Below are positions 48,991 through 59,877 of a stretch of 64,000 nucleotides of DNA, in pieces. Every line of letters starts with the position of its first letter. Positions within the stretch are counted from its first letter, which is position 1. The stretch lies in the NCBI RefSeq assembly GCF_003696365.1, contig NZ_RFFM01000002.1, positions 992,001 through 1,056,000 on the forward strand, read 5' to 3'. The stretch is from Stutzerimonas zhaodongensis. GTDB taxonomy: Bacteria > Pseudomonadota > Gammaproteobacteria > Pseudomonadales > Pseudomonadaceae. Made by a program: the position numbers and the translations under genes. The notes under the pieces are model-generated. The model worked only from the letters and a program-made list of their open reading frames with translations, did no database searches and was not told the DNA's origin.

Positions 48991-49153
48991 CTAGAGCCTC
49001 TGCCTACCGAGGGGAAGTCTTCGTGATCACCGGGCGCGGCACAAGGCCAGGAAAGTCCAACCAGCTCTCAAAACGGCACATTGGTTGCGCGGTGATGCCC
49101 GACAGGGGTTCATTGCGAGCCCCTGCTGTTCGGCTCGACCGGCGTTACGGCTG

Positions 49154-50146
49154 TCAGCGGCGATTGACAGTCAGCGCCGCACGCATCACGTCAGTTCCGA
49201 TATGCGCCTCGAAGGACTTCCATACCGGCTGCATCTTGTCGCGCCAAGCCTGACGCTGCTCGGGAGTGAGGGTTACCAGGGTGCTGCTGCCGCTGGCCAG
49301 AATGCGTTCGCGCTCGCGCTGGTTGATCGATGCCGCTTCGGCGTTCACCGTCTGAGTGACCTCGAGCAGGATATTGTCCAGCTCCGAGCGCACCGCAAAC
49401 GGGATGCTCGTCCAGAACTTGGCGTTGGTTACCAGCATGTAATTGAGCACACCGTGGTTGGTTTCGGTCACGTAGGTCTGCTTGGTTCCGGCGCTCTGGC
49501 CGCGGATGTTCGACCAGGGTCCCTCGGTGCCCTGTACCGTCCCGCTCTGCATGGCTTTTGCTACATCCATGAAGGGAATACGAACGGCCTTGGCGTCCAC
49601 CGCAGCGAACTGCGCTTCGAGCACAGGGGAAGGCTGGATGCGGAACGCCAAGCCCGCTGCATCGGCCGGAGTGCGCAAAGGCTGGTTGGCGGTCAGCTGC
49701 TTGAGGCCGTTGTTCCAATATGCCAAGCCGTAGATACCTCTATCGGCCATCGAGCGCAGCAGCTCGCGGCTCATTTCGCGTTTCTGGAAGCGCGCCACCG
49801 CCGCTTCGTCATCGAACAGGAATGGCAGGTCGAACACTTCGAGCTTCGGCGAATACTCGGTGAATTTGGACAGTGACGGCGCCAGCATCTGCACCTTGTT
49901 ATCCAGCAGGGCCTGCATCTCGTCAGCGTCGCCTACCAGGCTCGAATTCGGGTAGACCTCGACCTCCACCGTACCGCCCAGACGCTCGCGCACCAGCTTC
50001 TGGAAAAGCAGCGCGCCCTTGCCCTTGGGTGTGTCTTCCGCCACGACATGGGCGAACTTGATGACGATAGTTTCGGCTGCGGTTGCGACCGGAGCCAACA
50101 ACAAGTACAGCGCGGCGCATGGCGCAACGATAAGTGATTTGAACAT
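49154..50146 (-). CDS. TRAP transporter substrate-binding protein, DctP family (copy 2)
   Basis: This 330-residue paralogue of 47803-48801 starts with M-F-K-S-L-I-V and a signal peptide to about residue 23. It keeps the same DctP motifs ([24 protein letters not shown]). Like copy 1 it lacks membrane-subunit genes nearby. The two share upstream sequence, indicating duplication of the gene with its promoter. Divergence between them suggests different ligands or regulation. Confidence 0.9.
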   Translation of the reverse strand: MFKSLIVAPCAALYLLLAPVATAAETIVIKFAHVVAEDTPKGKGALLFQKLVRERLGGTVEVEVYPNSSLVGDADEMQALLDNKVQMLAPSLSKFTEYSPKLEVFDLPFLFDDEAAVARFQKREMSRELLRSMADRGIYGLAYWNNGLKQLTANQPLRTPADAAGLAFRIQPSPVLEAQFAAVDAKAVRIPFMDVAKAMQSGTVQGTEGPWSNIRGQSAGTKQTYVTETNHGVLNYMLVTNAKFWTSIPFAVRSELDNILLEVTQTVNAEAASINQRERERILASGSSTLVTLTPEQRQAWRDKMQPVWKSFEAHIGTDVMRAALTVNRR

Positions 50147-50186
50147 TTTGACCCCCACGGGAAATAAGCTCGAGGCGACGCCTTGT

Positions 50187-50208
50187 GAGCACCGTTCGAG
50201 TGGTTGAT
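50187..50208 (-). promoter_or_regulatory. Conserved leader element upstream of dctP copy 2
   Basis: This is identical over 22 bases to 48838-48859 and sits at a similar distance from the start codon. The 361-base gap to the next gene is otherwise without a gene and shows scattered identity with the copy 1 leader. Confidence 0.55.
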
Positions 50209-50507
50209 TGCAGTTCGATATGGGTTCAGACGGCCCAAGGTGTGACGCGCCTGACTCAGTACAGCGGGGTGACCACGGCTCGGTGACAGGAATCACGGCT
50301 GGTCTTTGTTGGAATGGCAATGTGACCGATCGGTGCAGGATAGCTCTGGCCGGTCAAAAGCGCGCGCAGTGTTGGCCATCGCAGGCTCTGGCACAAGGGT
50401 TGAAGGTCCGACCAGCTCTCAAATCTGCACATTGCGCTCATCGGAAGAAACGAACTTTCAAACCTGCCTTCACTTCTACAGCCAACACCACCAGCCAGGC
50501 CAGTGCC

Positions 50508-51488
50508 ATGAATGATGTATCGACACACAGCCAGAACGCCGACGTGATCGACTGCCTCATTGTCGGCGGCGGCCCGGGTGGGCTGACCGCAGCGCTGTAT
50601 CTCGCCCGGTTTCGCCGCAGTTGCCTGGTCGTGGACGCTGGGTCCAGCCGCGCTTCATGGATCCCGCGCTCGCACAACTACCCAGGCTTTCCGCCGGGCA
50701 TCAACGGCAACGAGCTACTGGCTCGCTTGCGGGAACAGGCCAGCAGCTATGGCGCAAAACTGGAGCATGGTCGCGTGGAGCAGATCGAGCCACACACCGA
50801 GGGTTTCAGTGTTCGCTATGGCGACCGCACCTGTGTGACCCGGCGAATCATCCTTGCCACCGGCATCGAAGACACGCTGCCGGACATGCCCGACGTCGAG
50901 CAGGCCATAGGCGATGGCAAGCTCAGGCTTTGCGCCATCTGCGACGGCTATGAAGTCGACGGGCATAACGTCGCGGTCTACGGCGAGGCAGAAAACGCCA
51001 TCAATCACGCAGTATTCCTGCGTACTTTCACCGATCAGGTGACCGTGGTCGTGCATGGCGAACCCAATGCCTGCAGCCAAGCCATCGCTCTGGCTGAGCA
51101 CTACGCCATCCGTGTGATCAGTGACCGCGTCGAGTCCTTGCACCCTTGCGAAACCGGTATAGAGCTGCTGACCTGCAGAGGTGAGCGGCACCACTTCGAC
51201 ATCATCTACCCGAGCCTCGGCGCGCGTTTTCGCTCGGATCTGGCGGTGCAGCTTGGCCTCGAGTGTGACGAATGCGGCGGGATCCAGGTGGACGGGCACC
51301 AACAGTCTTCCATGCATGGGCTTTACGCCATCGGCGACGTCACCATGGGTCTCAAGCAGATAAGTGTTGCCATCGGCCAGGCAGCCCAGGCGGCAACCTG
51401 CGTGCACAACAGCCTGGAAGCCAACCCATGGGGCGGATCCGAAGCGACCCGATGCGACGGCCAGTCAGACAAAGGCGCGCACAATTGA
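50508..51488 (+). CDS. Thioredoxin-reductase-like FAD oxidoreductase
   Basis: This 326-residue protein has an FAD-binding G-G-G-P-G-G-L near 20-26, a redox motif C-A-I-C-D-G-Y like that of thioredoxin reductase, and a C-terminal Y-A-I-G-D-V FAD motif. It is smaller than and distinct from classic TrxB; such proteins may reduce a ferredoxin or thioredoxin partner. The N-terminal A-T-G-I-E-D-T-L-P stretch is typical. The ATG at 50508 fits the FAD fold; the long upstream extension would cover the dctP leader. Partner unknown. Confidence 0.82.
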   Translation: MNDVSTHSQNADVIDCLIVGGGPGGLTAALYLARFRRSCLVVDAGSSRASWIPRSHNYPGFPPGINGNELLARLREQASSYGAKLEHGRVEQIEPHTEGFSVRYGDRTCVTRRIILATGIEDTLPDMPDVEQAIGDGKLRLCAICDGYEVDGHNVAVYGEAENAINHAVFLRTFTDQVTVVVHGEPNACSQAIALAEHYAIRVISDRVESLHPCETGIELLTCRGERHHFDIIYPSLGARFRSDLAVQLGLECDECGGIQVDGHQQSSMHGLYAIGDVTMGLKQISVAIGQAAQAATCVHNSLEANPWGGSEATRCDGQSDKGAHN

Positions 51489-51548
51489 AACAGCTGAGCG
51501 GCATAGAGGGTCTAGGCTAGACAAGAGCCTTTAGACTCGGAGCCCAGC

Positions 51549-52925
51549 ATGTCACTCAGCGTTTTCGATCTGTTCAAGATCGGTATCGGCCCATCCAGTT
51601 CGCATACCGTCGGCCCGATGCGCGCGGCGTTGCGCTTTGCCGAAGGGTTGCGGCGCGATGAGCTGATCGATTCGGTCGAGCGCTTGAAGGTTGAGCTGTA
51701 CGGCTCGCTCGGCGCTACAGGCAAAGGTCACGGGAGCGACAAGGCTGTGCTGCTCGGTCTCGAAGGAGAGCTGCCCGAAGACGTCGACACCGCTGGCATC
51801 CCACAACGCCTGGGAGCGATCCGCGAGTCCGGTCAGATCCGGCTGCTAGGCAGCAAGCCCGTGCGTTTCGATGTCGGCGCGGACCTGCAGTTCATCCGCA
51901 AGCCGCTGGCCTTTCACCCCAACGGCTTGATCATCCGAGCTTTGGACGCAGCCGGGCTGCAGTTGCGCAGCCGCGAGTATTACTCGATAGGCGGCGGTTT
52001 CGTGGTCGATGGGGATGCTGCGGGCAACGACCGCATTGTGGAAGACCGAACGCCCCTGCCCTATCCCTTTCATAGCGGCGCAGAGCTTTTGGCTTTGTGC
52101 GACGAGCACGAACTGTCCATCAGCCAGATCATGCTGGCCAACGAATCGGCCTGGCGCCCGGAAGCCGAGACCCGTACCGGCCTGCTGAACATCTGGCAAG
52201 TCATGCAGGACTGCGTCACCGCAGGTTGCCAGACCGAAGGCGTGATGCCTGGCGGCTTGAAGGTCAAGCGTCGTGCTGCCGGTCTTTATCGACAGCTCAG
52301 TGAACACCCAGAAGCCAATCTGCGCGACGCACTGACCGTCCTCGACTGGGTCGACCTCTACGCCCTGGCCGTGAATGAGGAGAATGCCGCCGGGGGACGC
52401 GTGGTGACAGCACCCACCAATGGCGCTGCCGGCATCATTCCGGCGCTATTGCACTACTACATGCGCTTCATCCCTGGCGCCGATGAGGAGGGCGTGATCC
52501 GCTTTCTGCTGACGGCGGCAGCCATCGGCATTCTGTACAAGGAAAACGCCTCGATTTCCGGGGCCGAGGTGGGGTGTCAGGGCGAAGTGGGCGTGGCCTG
52601 CTCCATGGCCGCAGGTGCGTTGTGCGAAGTGCTCGGCGGTACGCCAAAACAGGTCGAGAACGCGGCTGAGATCGGCATGGAGCACAACCTAGGTTTGACC
52701 TGCGACCCGGTTGGCGGGCTGGTCCAGGTGCCATGCATCGAGCGCAACGCCATGGGCTCGGTGAAGGCGATCAATGCAGCGCGCATGGCTCTGCGCGGAG
52801 ACGGCACCCATTTCATATCGCTGGATAAAGTCATCCGAACCATGCGCCAGACCGGCGCCGACATGAAGAGTAAATACAAGGAAACCGCCCGAGGCGGCCT
52901 GGCGGTCAATATCATCGAGTGCTGA
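51549..52925 (+). CDS. sdaA: L-serine ammonia-lyase (dehydratase)
   Basis: This 458-residue enzyme of the one-chain iron-sulfur type starts [17 protein letters not shown]. Conserved cysteines for the 4Fe-4S cluster occur in [13 protein letters not shown] and L-T-C-D-P-V-G-G and near V-P-C-I-E-R. It converts L-serine to pyruvate and ammonia. The ATG at 51549 has a weak upstream site but gives the right N-terminus. Which of sdaA or sdaB it corresponds to is a naming matter only. Confidence 0.93.
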   Translation: MSLSVFDLFKIGIGPSSSHTVGPMRAALRFAEGLRRDELIDSVERLKVELYGSLGATGKGHGSDKAVLLGLEGELPEDVDTAGIPQRLGAIRESGQIRLLGSKPVRFDVGADLQFIRKPLAFHPNGLIIRALDAAGLQLRSREYYSIGGGFVVDGDAAGNDRIVEDRTPLPYPFHSGAELLALCDEHELSISQIMLANESAWRPEAETRTGLLNIWQVMQDCVTAGCQTEGVMPGGLKVKRRAAGLYRQLSEHPEANLRDALTVLDWVDLYALAVNEENAAGGRVVTAPTNGAAGIIPALLHYYMRFIPGADEEGVIRFLLTAAAIGILYKENASISGAEVGCQGEVGVACSMAAGALCEVLGGTPKQVENAAEIGMEHNLGLTCDPVGGLVQVPCIERNAMGSVKAINAARMALRGDGTHFISLDKVIRTMRQTGADMKSKYKETARGGLAVNIIEC

Positions 52926-53079
52926 ACGGGCCTGAGCACGGCAGATTGCTCAGTAACATTCGTCGCGGCAAAAAACTCTATCATCCTGCAGACGGCACCC
53001 CGTCTGATGAATTGTCTCGTCCGGTTTGCTGTCATTCTTCTGATATCTGTCAGGACAGTGCAAAAAACGCGAGGATTCG

Positions 53080-56000
53080 ATGAGCACCAGTGGTGAGCCT
53101 TCCACCCCGAAAAACACTGAGCTTGCACGCAGCACGCTACGTTTCCCCGTGGTCGGTATCGGCGCCTCGGCGGGTGGCCTCAAAGCACTCTTGACCTTGT
53201 TCGAACACATGCCGGCCGACTGCGGCATGGCTTTCGTCGTGATCATGCACCTGTCGCCCAAGCACGAGAGCAACGCCGACAAGATTCTGCAGAACGTCAT
53301 CAAGATGCCCGTTCTGCAAGTCACCCAGTCGGTCCCTATCGAGCGCAACCACATCTATGTGATCCCGCCGGCGATGGACCTGTCGATGAACGACGGCTAC
53401 CTGCGCCTGTTGGAGCCCAAGCGGAAACGTGGCCCGCAGGTTGCTGTTGACCTGTTCTTCCGCGCTCTGGCCGATGTGCACCACAGCCACGCGATCGGCA
53501 TCGTACTTTCCGGCAGCGGCTCGGACGGATCCGTTGGGCTATCGCGTATCAAGGAACAGGGTGGCGTCACGCTGGCGCAGACACCGGAAGACGCCGAGTA
53601 CGACTCGATGCCGCGCAGCGCGATCGAGACCGGCATGGTAGACATTGTGCTCCCCGTGGCCGAGATCCCGCAGAAGCTGGTAGAGCTGGGTCATAACCTG
53701 GAAGCGCTGCTCGCCAAGCAAGAACCCATTGCGTCTACTGGCGACACTGAGCAAGCCGGCAACGCCCAGGGTGAGGTTGAACACGACCATGCCCATGCTC
53801 AATCGAAACCAAATGAACGGGCCCTTCGCGAGATTCTCGGTGCGTTGCGCGCACGCACTGGCCATGATTTTCGCCATTACAAGCAGGCCACGGTATTACG
53901 ACGGATCGAGCGTCGAATGCAGGTCAACGCACTGCGGGATATGCCGAGCTATGCCAGGCACTTGCAAAGCCACCCGGAAGAAACCCCGGCCTTGCTGGCC
54001 GACATGCTGATCGGCGTGACCAATTTCTTTCGCGACCGAGAGGCGTTCGAGGCGCTTGAACGCGACGTCATCCCGACGTTGTTCGAGGAAAAGGAAAGCG
54101 CCGGGAATAAGACCCTGCGCGTCTGGTCGGCCGCCTGCTCGACCGGCGAAGAGGCTTATTCACTGGCCATGTTGCTTGCAGACCAGGCCGAACTTAGCGA
54201 CAGCACCCGGATGTCACTGCAGGTGTTCGCCACCGATATCGATGACCGCGCCCTGGATACAGCCCGTGTCGGTGTCTACACCGAAGGCATTGTCACGGAC
54301 GTACCGCCTGGGCGGCTGCGTAAATACCTCGTCAAGGAGCAGAATCACTTCCGCATGCGGAAGGAGCTGCGCGAGCGCATTCTTTTTGCGCGTCACAACA
54401 TCCTGCGTGACCCACCATTCTCTCGCCTCGACCTGATTTCCTGCCGGAACCTGCTGATCTACCTCGACCGGGATATTCAACTCGAAGTACTGCGCATGTT
54501 CCACTTCGCGCTCAATCCCGGCGGCTTCCTGTTTCTCGGCAGCTCGGAAACCGCTGATCCATGTAGTCAGTTCTTCGCGCCGATCGACAAGAAGAACCGC
54601 ATCTACCGTGCCAGGGAAGTGAGCTCTCCACTTCGCCGCGCGCCTGCCGGACCTTTCCGTGGCTTTGCATTAGCAGCACCGGCTCGGCCATCGCTCAGTG
54701 AGCCCAGCAGACGCAGCAGGAAGTTCTCCTTTGCCGACGTTCACCAGCGCGCTCTGGAGCAGTACGCCCCGCCGAGTGTCATCGTGAACCACGAGGCCGA
54801 GATCGTGCACATGTCCGATCGGGCCGGGAATTTTCTGCGCTACGTCGGCGGCGAACCTTCACTGAACCTGACAACACTGGTACATCCACAGCTGCGGCTC
54901 GAGCTCCGCACCGCGCTGTACCAGGCCACGCACACCGGCAAAAGTGTCGAAGCTCGGCGAGTGCGCTTAGAGCGCGACGGTAGAAACTACTGGGTGAACA
55001 TGGTGGTACGGCCCTTCCGCGACGACGAGGCCGGCAGCGACTACATGCTGGTGCTCTTCGATGAAGTGGAAGCCTGCATGGACAGCAACGCAAAGGATGC
55101 CGACAGCAGGGACAGCGTCCTGACCCAGCTGGAGGCAGAGCTGCAACAAACCAAGGAACGGCTGCAGGCCACCATGGAGCATTCGGAAACCTCCACCGAA
55201 GAGCTACGCGCCTCCAACGAGGAACTCCAGGCCATCAACGAGGAGCTGCGCTCGGCCACCGAAGAGCTGGAAACCAGCAAGGAAGAGCTGCAGTCGATCA
55301 ATGAAGAGCTCACCACCGTCAACTTCGAACTCAAGACAAAGGTAGACGAAACCTCCAAGATCAATGACGACCTGCAGAACCTGATCTCCTCGACCGACAT
55401 CGCGACAGTCTTCGTCGACCGGAAGATGCGCATCAAGTGGTTCACTCCGCGCGCGAAGGACATCTTCAACGTCATCGGCAACGATGCGGGACGATCCCTG
55501 TTCGATATCACCCATCGCCTCGATTACCCGCAACTGCACAAAGACGCCACTCAGGCGTTCGAAGAGCTCCGTCTGGTGGAGCGCGAAATCAGCGATCAGA
55601 AGCGTGAGCGCTGGTTTCTGGCACGCCTTCTCCCCTACCGCACGCTTGACGACCGCATTCAGGGCGCCGTGCTGACCTTCATCGATATCACCGACCGCCG
55701 TCGGGCCGAAGAAGAACTGCGCGCGGGCGAGGCTCACATGAAGTTGCTGGCGCAAAGCACCAAGGGCTACGCCATCATCACCCTGGACTGCGATGGCACC
55801 ATAACGACCTGGAACCGCGGCGCGGAGATCATATTCGGCCACCGCGAGCAGGAGGCTATCGGGCGGAAGGTCGATCTGATCTACACCGAAGAGGATTGTC
55901 GGCAGGGGGTGCCTGAGGCAGAGCGTAAACGCGCGCTGCGCCAAGGCCAGGCAACGGACGAGCGCTGGCATGTTCGCAAGGATGGCACCCGCTGCTTCTT

Positions 56001-57246
56001 CAGCGGCCTGGTCAACCCCCTGGTCGATAACGACGGCAAAGTCACCGGCTTTGCCAAGATCGCCCGCGACCTCACCGAGGACAAACAACGCAGCACCGAA
56101 CAGCAAAGCGAGCTGGAGAGCATCCAGGCTGCCAACCTGCAAAAGGATCAGTTCTTCGCCGTGCTATCCCACGAGCTCAAGCACCCGCTGAACCTGGTCC
56201 AACTCAACACCGACCTGATTGCACGTTCGCAAGCCACGAAGAGCTCTCCAAGCCTGCGCAAGGCCGCCCAGGCAATCCAGAACGCAGTACGCAGTCAATC
56301 GCGGATCATCGATGACCTGATGGACGTCTCGCGGATCCGTACCGGCAAACTCAAGCTGCAGTTTTCCACGCTGCAGTATCAGGACGTCTTACGCGGCATC
56401 GAAGCCGTGTTCGCGCCACTGGCGCAGGCCGAAAACGTGACCTTCGAGGTGTTCAAACCGGAGCAGGCTGTCTACGTTCAGGCCGATCCGACACGTCTCG
56501 AACAAGTCATCTGGAACCTGCTCAACAACGCCTGGAAATTCACTAAGGGCGGCGATCGCATCTGCATGCAGCTTGAGCGCGATGGCGAGCAGGCCCGGCT
56601 GGACATCATCGACACAGGCGAGGGAATCTCGGCTGACTTCCTGCCCAAGGTGTTCGACATGTTCGGCCAGGCCGAAATGCAACACGCGCAACGCTCCAAA
56701 CATGGATTAGGTATCGGACTGGCGCTGGTCAAGCAGCTGGTCGAGGCGCACAACGGGCGCATCGAAGCCTTCTCCGAAGGGATCGGTCGGGGTGCGCGCT
56801 TCAGCGTCTGGCTACCGATTCACCTGCAGACCGAGCTGGAGCTCAACGACCTCGCCAACAAGGGTGATATCGGTGGGCTGGCTGGCATCAGGATTCTGCT
56901 GGTGGATGATTCGCCAGACATCCTCGAGACCATGTGCGAACTGCTGGAAAGCGAAGGCGCACATGTCACGACCGCCGACGGCGGCGCACGCGGGATCGAT
57001 CTGGCTGAGCGGATGACCTTTGACGTGATCGTCTCGGACATCGGCATGCCGGAAATCGACGGCAACAAGATGATGACGGCCATCCGTGAAGATGGGCAGA
57101 ACACAGACACGCCCAGCATTGCCCTGACCGGGTACGGCACCCTGCGCGACGTGGAAAAAGCCAAGGCCGCCGGCTTCACCCTGCACCTGCGCAAGCCCAT
57201 CGACCTGCAGGCATTGATCGACGCAGTGACGCAGGCTGTGCATTAG
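53080..57246 (+). CDS. CheB-CheR-PAS-histidine kinase-receiver hybrid protein
   Basis: This 1388-residue cytoplasmic protein fuses five modules: a CheB methylesterase domain (about 25-215) with its Ser-His-Asp triad in G-A-S-A-G-G, M-H-L-S-P and S-G-S-D-G-S; a CheR methyltransferase (about 245-515) with S-A-A-C-S-T-G-E-E; a long coiled coil (about 670-765); two PAS domains (about 765-1005); a histidine kinase with S-H-E-L-K-H-P-L and G-L-G-I-G-L-A-L; and a receiver with phosphoacceptor D in S-D-I-G-M-P. All catalytic signatures look intact. Such proteins are predicted to couple sensing to receptor methylation and phosphorelay. No chemoreceptor gene is adjacent. Confidence 0.93.
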   Translation: MSTSGEPSTPKNTELARSTLRFPVVGIGASAGGLKALLTLFEHMPADCGMAFVVIMHLSPKHESNADKILQNVIKMPVLQVTQSVPIERNHIYVIPPAMDLSMNDGYLRLLEPKRKRGPQVAVDLFFRALADVHHSHAIGIVLSGSGSDGSVGLSRIKEQGGVTLAQTPEDAEYDSMPRSAIETGMVDIVLPVAEIPQKLVELGHNLEALLAKQEPIASTGDTEQAGNAQGEVEHDHAHAQSKPNERALREILGALRARTGHDFRHYKQATVLRRIERRMQVNALRDMPSYARHLQSHPEETPALLADMLIGVTNFFRDREAFEALERDVIPTLFEEKESAGNKTLRVWSAACSTGEEAYSLAMLLADQAELSDSTRMSLQVFATDIDDRALDTARVGVYTEGIVTDVPPGRLRKYLVKEQNHFRMRKELRERILFARHNILRDPPFSRLDLISCRNLLIYLDRDIQLEVLRMFHFALNPGGFLFLGSSETADPCSQFFAPIDKKNRIYRAREVSSPLRRAPAGPFRGFALAAPARPSLSEPSRRSRKFSFADVHQRALEQYAPPSVIVNHEAEIVHMSDRAGNFLRYVGGEPSLNLTTLVHPQLRLELRTALYQATHTGKSVEARRVRLERDGRNYWVNMVVRPFRDDEAGSDYMLVLFDEVEACMDSNAKDADSRDSVLTQLEAELQQTKERLQATMEHSETSTEELRASNEELQAINEELRSATEELETSKEELQSINEELTTVNFELKTKVDETSKINDDLQNLISSTDIATVFVDRKMRIKWFTPRAKDIFNVIGNDAGRSLFDITHRLDYPQLHKDATQAFEELRLVEREISDQKRERWFLARLLPYRTLDDRIQGAVLTFIDITDRRRAEEELRAGEAHMKLLAQSTKGYAIITLDCDGTITTWNRGAEIIFGHREQEAIGRKVDLIYTEEDCRQGVPEAERKRALRQGQATDERWHVRKDGTRCFFSGLVNPLVDNDGKVTGFAKIARDLTEDKQRSTEQQSELESIQAANLQKDQFFAVLSHELKHPLNLVQLNTDLIARSQATKSSPSLRKAAQAIQNAVRSQSRIIDDLMDVSRIRTGKLKLQFSTLQYQDVLRGIEAVFAPLAQAENVTFEVFKPEQAVYVQADPTRLEQVIWNLLNNAWKFTKGGDRICMQLERDGEQARLDIIDTGEGISADFLPKVFDMFGQAEMQHAQRSKHGLGIGLALVKQLVEAHNGRIEAFSEGIGRGARFSVWLPIHLQTELELNDLANKGDIGGLAGIRILLVDDSPDILETMCELLESEGAHVTTADGGARGIDLAERMTFDVIVSDIGMPEIDGNKMMTAIREDGQNTDTPSIALTGYGTLRDVEKAKAAGFTLHLRKPIDLQALIDAVTQAVH

Positions 57247-57276
57247 CCAGGACGCGCAATTCCTTGCTGCTTTTAC

Positions 57277-58128
57277 GTAGAAGCCAGCTTGCTGGAGATC
57301 CGCGTCAAACATGACACCGCTGTAGCGCCCATCTCAGATCGCCAGCAAGCTGGCTCCTACAGGTGGCTGCTGTGCGGTGGTTGAGTGAATGCGAATTCGA
57401 TGCACAAAACGATTACATGTCGGACGGCGTTCAAATCCATCAAGCGGGCACGATCTCACTCTTCGTAGGAGCCAGCTTGCTGGCGACCCCTGTGCGTCAA
57501 ACCCAACACTGATGCAGCGCCCATCTCTGATCGCCAGCAAGCAGGCTCCTACAGATGGCTGCTGTGCGGTTGTTGAGTGAATGCAATCTCGATGCACAAA
57601 ACGATCACTTGTCAGACTGCGTTCGAATCCATCAAGCGGGCACTATCTTGCTCTTCGTAGGAGCCAGCTCGCTGGCGATCCCTGTGCGTCAAACCCAACA
57701 CTGATGCAGCGCCCATCTCAGATCGCCAGCAAGCTGGCTCCTACAGGTGGCTGCTGTGCGGTGGTTGAGTGAATGCGATGCCGATGCACCAAACGATTAC
57801 ATGTCGGACGGCGTTCAAATCCATCAAGCGGGCACTATCTCGCTCTTCGTAGGAGCCAGCTTGCCGGCGATCCCTGTGCGTCAAACCTAACACTGATGCA
57901 GCGCCCATCTCTGATCACCAGCAAGCTGGCTCCTACAGGTGGCTGCTGTGCGGTGGTTGAGTGAATGCGAATTCGATGCACAAAACGATTACATGTCGGA
58001 CTGCGTTCAAATCCATCAAGCGGGCACTATCTTGCTCTTCGTAGGAGCCAGCTTGCTGGCGATCCCTGTGCGTCAAATCTGACACCGCTGTAGCGCCCAT
58101 CTCAGATCTCCAGGAAGCTGGCTCCTAC
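57277..58128. repeat. Tandem array of REP-pair units with a 192-bp period
   Basis: Forward REPs begin at 57277, 57465, 57657, 57849 and 58041 (steps of 188, 192, 192 and 192). Each unit also has an inverted REP about 60 bases later. Spacer text is conserved (ATGCAGCGCCCATCTC, CATCAAGCGGGCAC). Since 192 is a multiple of three, several 63-codon frames repeat; I regard these as artefacts. It occupies the 931-base gap between the hybrid kinase and phhR and has no gene. Confidence 0.92.
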
Positions 58129-58177
58129 CGGTGCGGGCTGCGCTGTGATCGGTGGCTGCCGCAGCGATGCAAGGCAG

Positions 58178-59734
58178 TCAGCCCTCCTTGCCAACGCCAT
58201 ATTCCCGCAGCTTGTTGGCCACGGTGGTGTGTGACACGCCGAGCCGCTTGCCTAGCAACCGGCTGCTGGGGTGGCGTTGATAGAGTTCCTGCAAAACGGC
58301 CTTCTCAAAACGCCCGACAATGCTGTCCAGGTCGCCTTCAAGCGAAAAATCACCCAGCGGCTTCGGCGTCCCGTAGTCGGGCAGCCGAATATGTTCGGGT
58401 TTGATCACGCCGCCCTCACACAACGAAACCGCCTGAAACAGGGTGTTTTCCAGCTGCCGAACATTGCCTGGCCAGTGATAGCCGGCCAAACGCTCGAGCG
58501 CGGCCGGCGAAAGGCTCGGCAAGGCGCAGCCGATCTGTCGGCTGGCCTGATCGAGAAAGTGCAGCGCCAGCGGTTCAAGACCATCCAGGCATTCACGCAG
58601 TGGCGGTATGTGCAATGACAGTACGTTGAGGCGGTGATAGAGATCCTGGCGAAACTCGCCCTTGGCGCAGAGTTCGGACAAATCCAGCTGCGTCGCGCAG
58701 ATCACTCGCACATCGAGGTAGACCTCTTCGTCGCTGCCGACCCGGCGGAAGCAGCCGTCCTGCAGGAAGCGCACGAGCTTGGCCTGCAGCCGGGTGCTCA
58801 TCTCACCCACACCGTCGAGAAACAGCGTGCCGCCCGCCGTCAGTTCCAGCAGACCGAGCTTGCCCTCGGGCCGGGCACCCTCGAAAGCGCCGGGTCCGTA
58901 ACCAAACAGCTCTGTCTCGGCCATGGATTCGGGCAGCGCGGCGCAGTTGAGCGCCATGAAGGGTGATTGGCCACGCGGGCTGGACAGATGACAGGCACGC
59001 GCCAGCAGCTCCTTGCCGGTGCCAGTCTCGCCCTCGATCAGCAGCGGCGCATCCAGCGGTGCCATGCGCCGCGCCTCACGCACCACCGCGGCCATCACTT
59101 TAGAGCTCTGGAAAATGCTGTCGAAGCCGCGCAGCTCCTGCTTGCGCACGTTGTAGATGCGCTCGCCCAGACGGTCGGCGCGGTGCAGCGTCAGTACCGC
59201 TCCGGCCAAGGCCTCGCTGTCGTCATGCTCCGATTGCAGCGGCGCGATGTCCGCAAGAAATATGTCGCCTTTGATGGTCACGCGCAGGCCGTTGATCCGC
59301 GCCTTGTTGGCCCGCACCAGCTCCGGTAGATCGAAGTCTTCTGCGTAGCGCGACAGGCTCATGCCCGGCACCTCATCCACCCGCACGCCGAGTAGCTGCG
59401 CAGCGGCGCGGTTGGCAGCGACGATAGCGCCAGCCATATCGATGGACAGGACCGGAAATTCCAGCGCGCCCAGCAAGGCATTGAGCTCCAGCGAATGGCG
59501 CTCGCTGGGCATCAATCCGACCTTGCGCACCTCGAATACGCCTTGCAGTGCCTCGATCTTGGGCCGCAGCGCCTGCAATTGCAGATTCATCAGGTTGGGG
59601 CAGTGCAGGTACACCGCGTTGCCGTGCTCACCGCCAACCTCGCCACGGGCAACGTTTATGCCGTAGTCGACCAGCAATTCGAGCATGTCGCGAAGAATGC
59701 CGACACGGTTTTGGCAGAGGATCTTGATTCGCAT
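58178..59734 (-). CDS. phhR: PhhR, TyrR-like aromatic amino acid regulator
   Basis: This 518-residue regulator has an N-terminal ACT domain (about 1-70), a PAS domain (about 78-145), an AAA+ domain (about 205-430) with Walker A G-E-T-G-T-G-K-E, and a C-terminal HTH. The loop that contacts sigma-54 reads G-A-F-E-G-A instead of GAFTGA, as in TyrR, which works with sigma-70. The length equals P. aeruginosa PhhR. The start at 59734 gives the conserved M-R-I-K-I-L-C-Q-N-R. It is divergent from phhA and should activate phhABC with phenylalanine or tyrosine. Confidence 0.94.
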   Translation of the reverse strand: MRIKILCQNRVGILRDMLELLVDYGINVARGEVGGEHGNAVYLHCPNLMNLQLQALRPKIEALQGVFEVRKVGLMPSERHSLELNALLGALEFPVLSIDMAGAIVAANRAAAQLLGVRVDEVPGMSLSRYAEDFDLPELVRANKARINGLRVTIKGDIFLADIAPLQSEHDDSEALAGAVLTLHRADRLGERIYNVRKQELRGFDSIFQSSKVMAAVVREARRMAPLDAPLLIEGETGTGKELLARACHLSSPRGQSPFMALNCAALPESMAETELFGYGPGAFEGARPEGKLGLLELTAGGTLFLDGVGEMSTRLQAKLVRFLQDGCFRRVGSDEEVYLDVRVICATQLDLSELCAKGEFRQDLYHRLNVLSLHIPPLRECLDGLEPLALHFLDQASRQIGCALPSLSPAALERLAGYHWPGNVRQLENTLFQAVSLCEGGVIKPEHIRLPDYGTPKPLGDFSLEGDLDSIVGRFEKAVLQELYQRHPSSRLLGKRLGVSHTTVANKLREYGVGKEG

Positions 59735-59859
59735 GCAGGCCGCCTTGGGCATTTTGTTATGTACGGCAGTGTTTTTTTAATGACCGCCGTGAATTACCGT
59801 CAAGATTATTTGACAGCAGAGCCGCCAAGCAAGACTAGATCTCCAATTAATCGAGAACG

Positions 59860-59877
59860 CGTAAGCTTTTCGTTACG
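59860..59877. promoter_or_regulatory. Candidate PhhR/TyrR box
   Basis: CGTAAGCTTTTCGTTACG is an inverted repeat resembling TGTAAA-N6-TTTACA, with the GTAA and TTAC cores kept. It lies 122 bases from the phhA ATG and 126 bases from the phhR ATG, a suitable operator position for both. Confidence 0.6.

Noticed and set aside
57389-57964. Three consecutive 63-codon frames
   Set aside because: They are repeats of the 192-bp REP unit with no ribosome sites.
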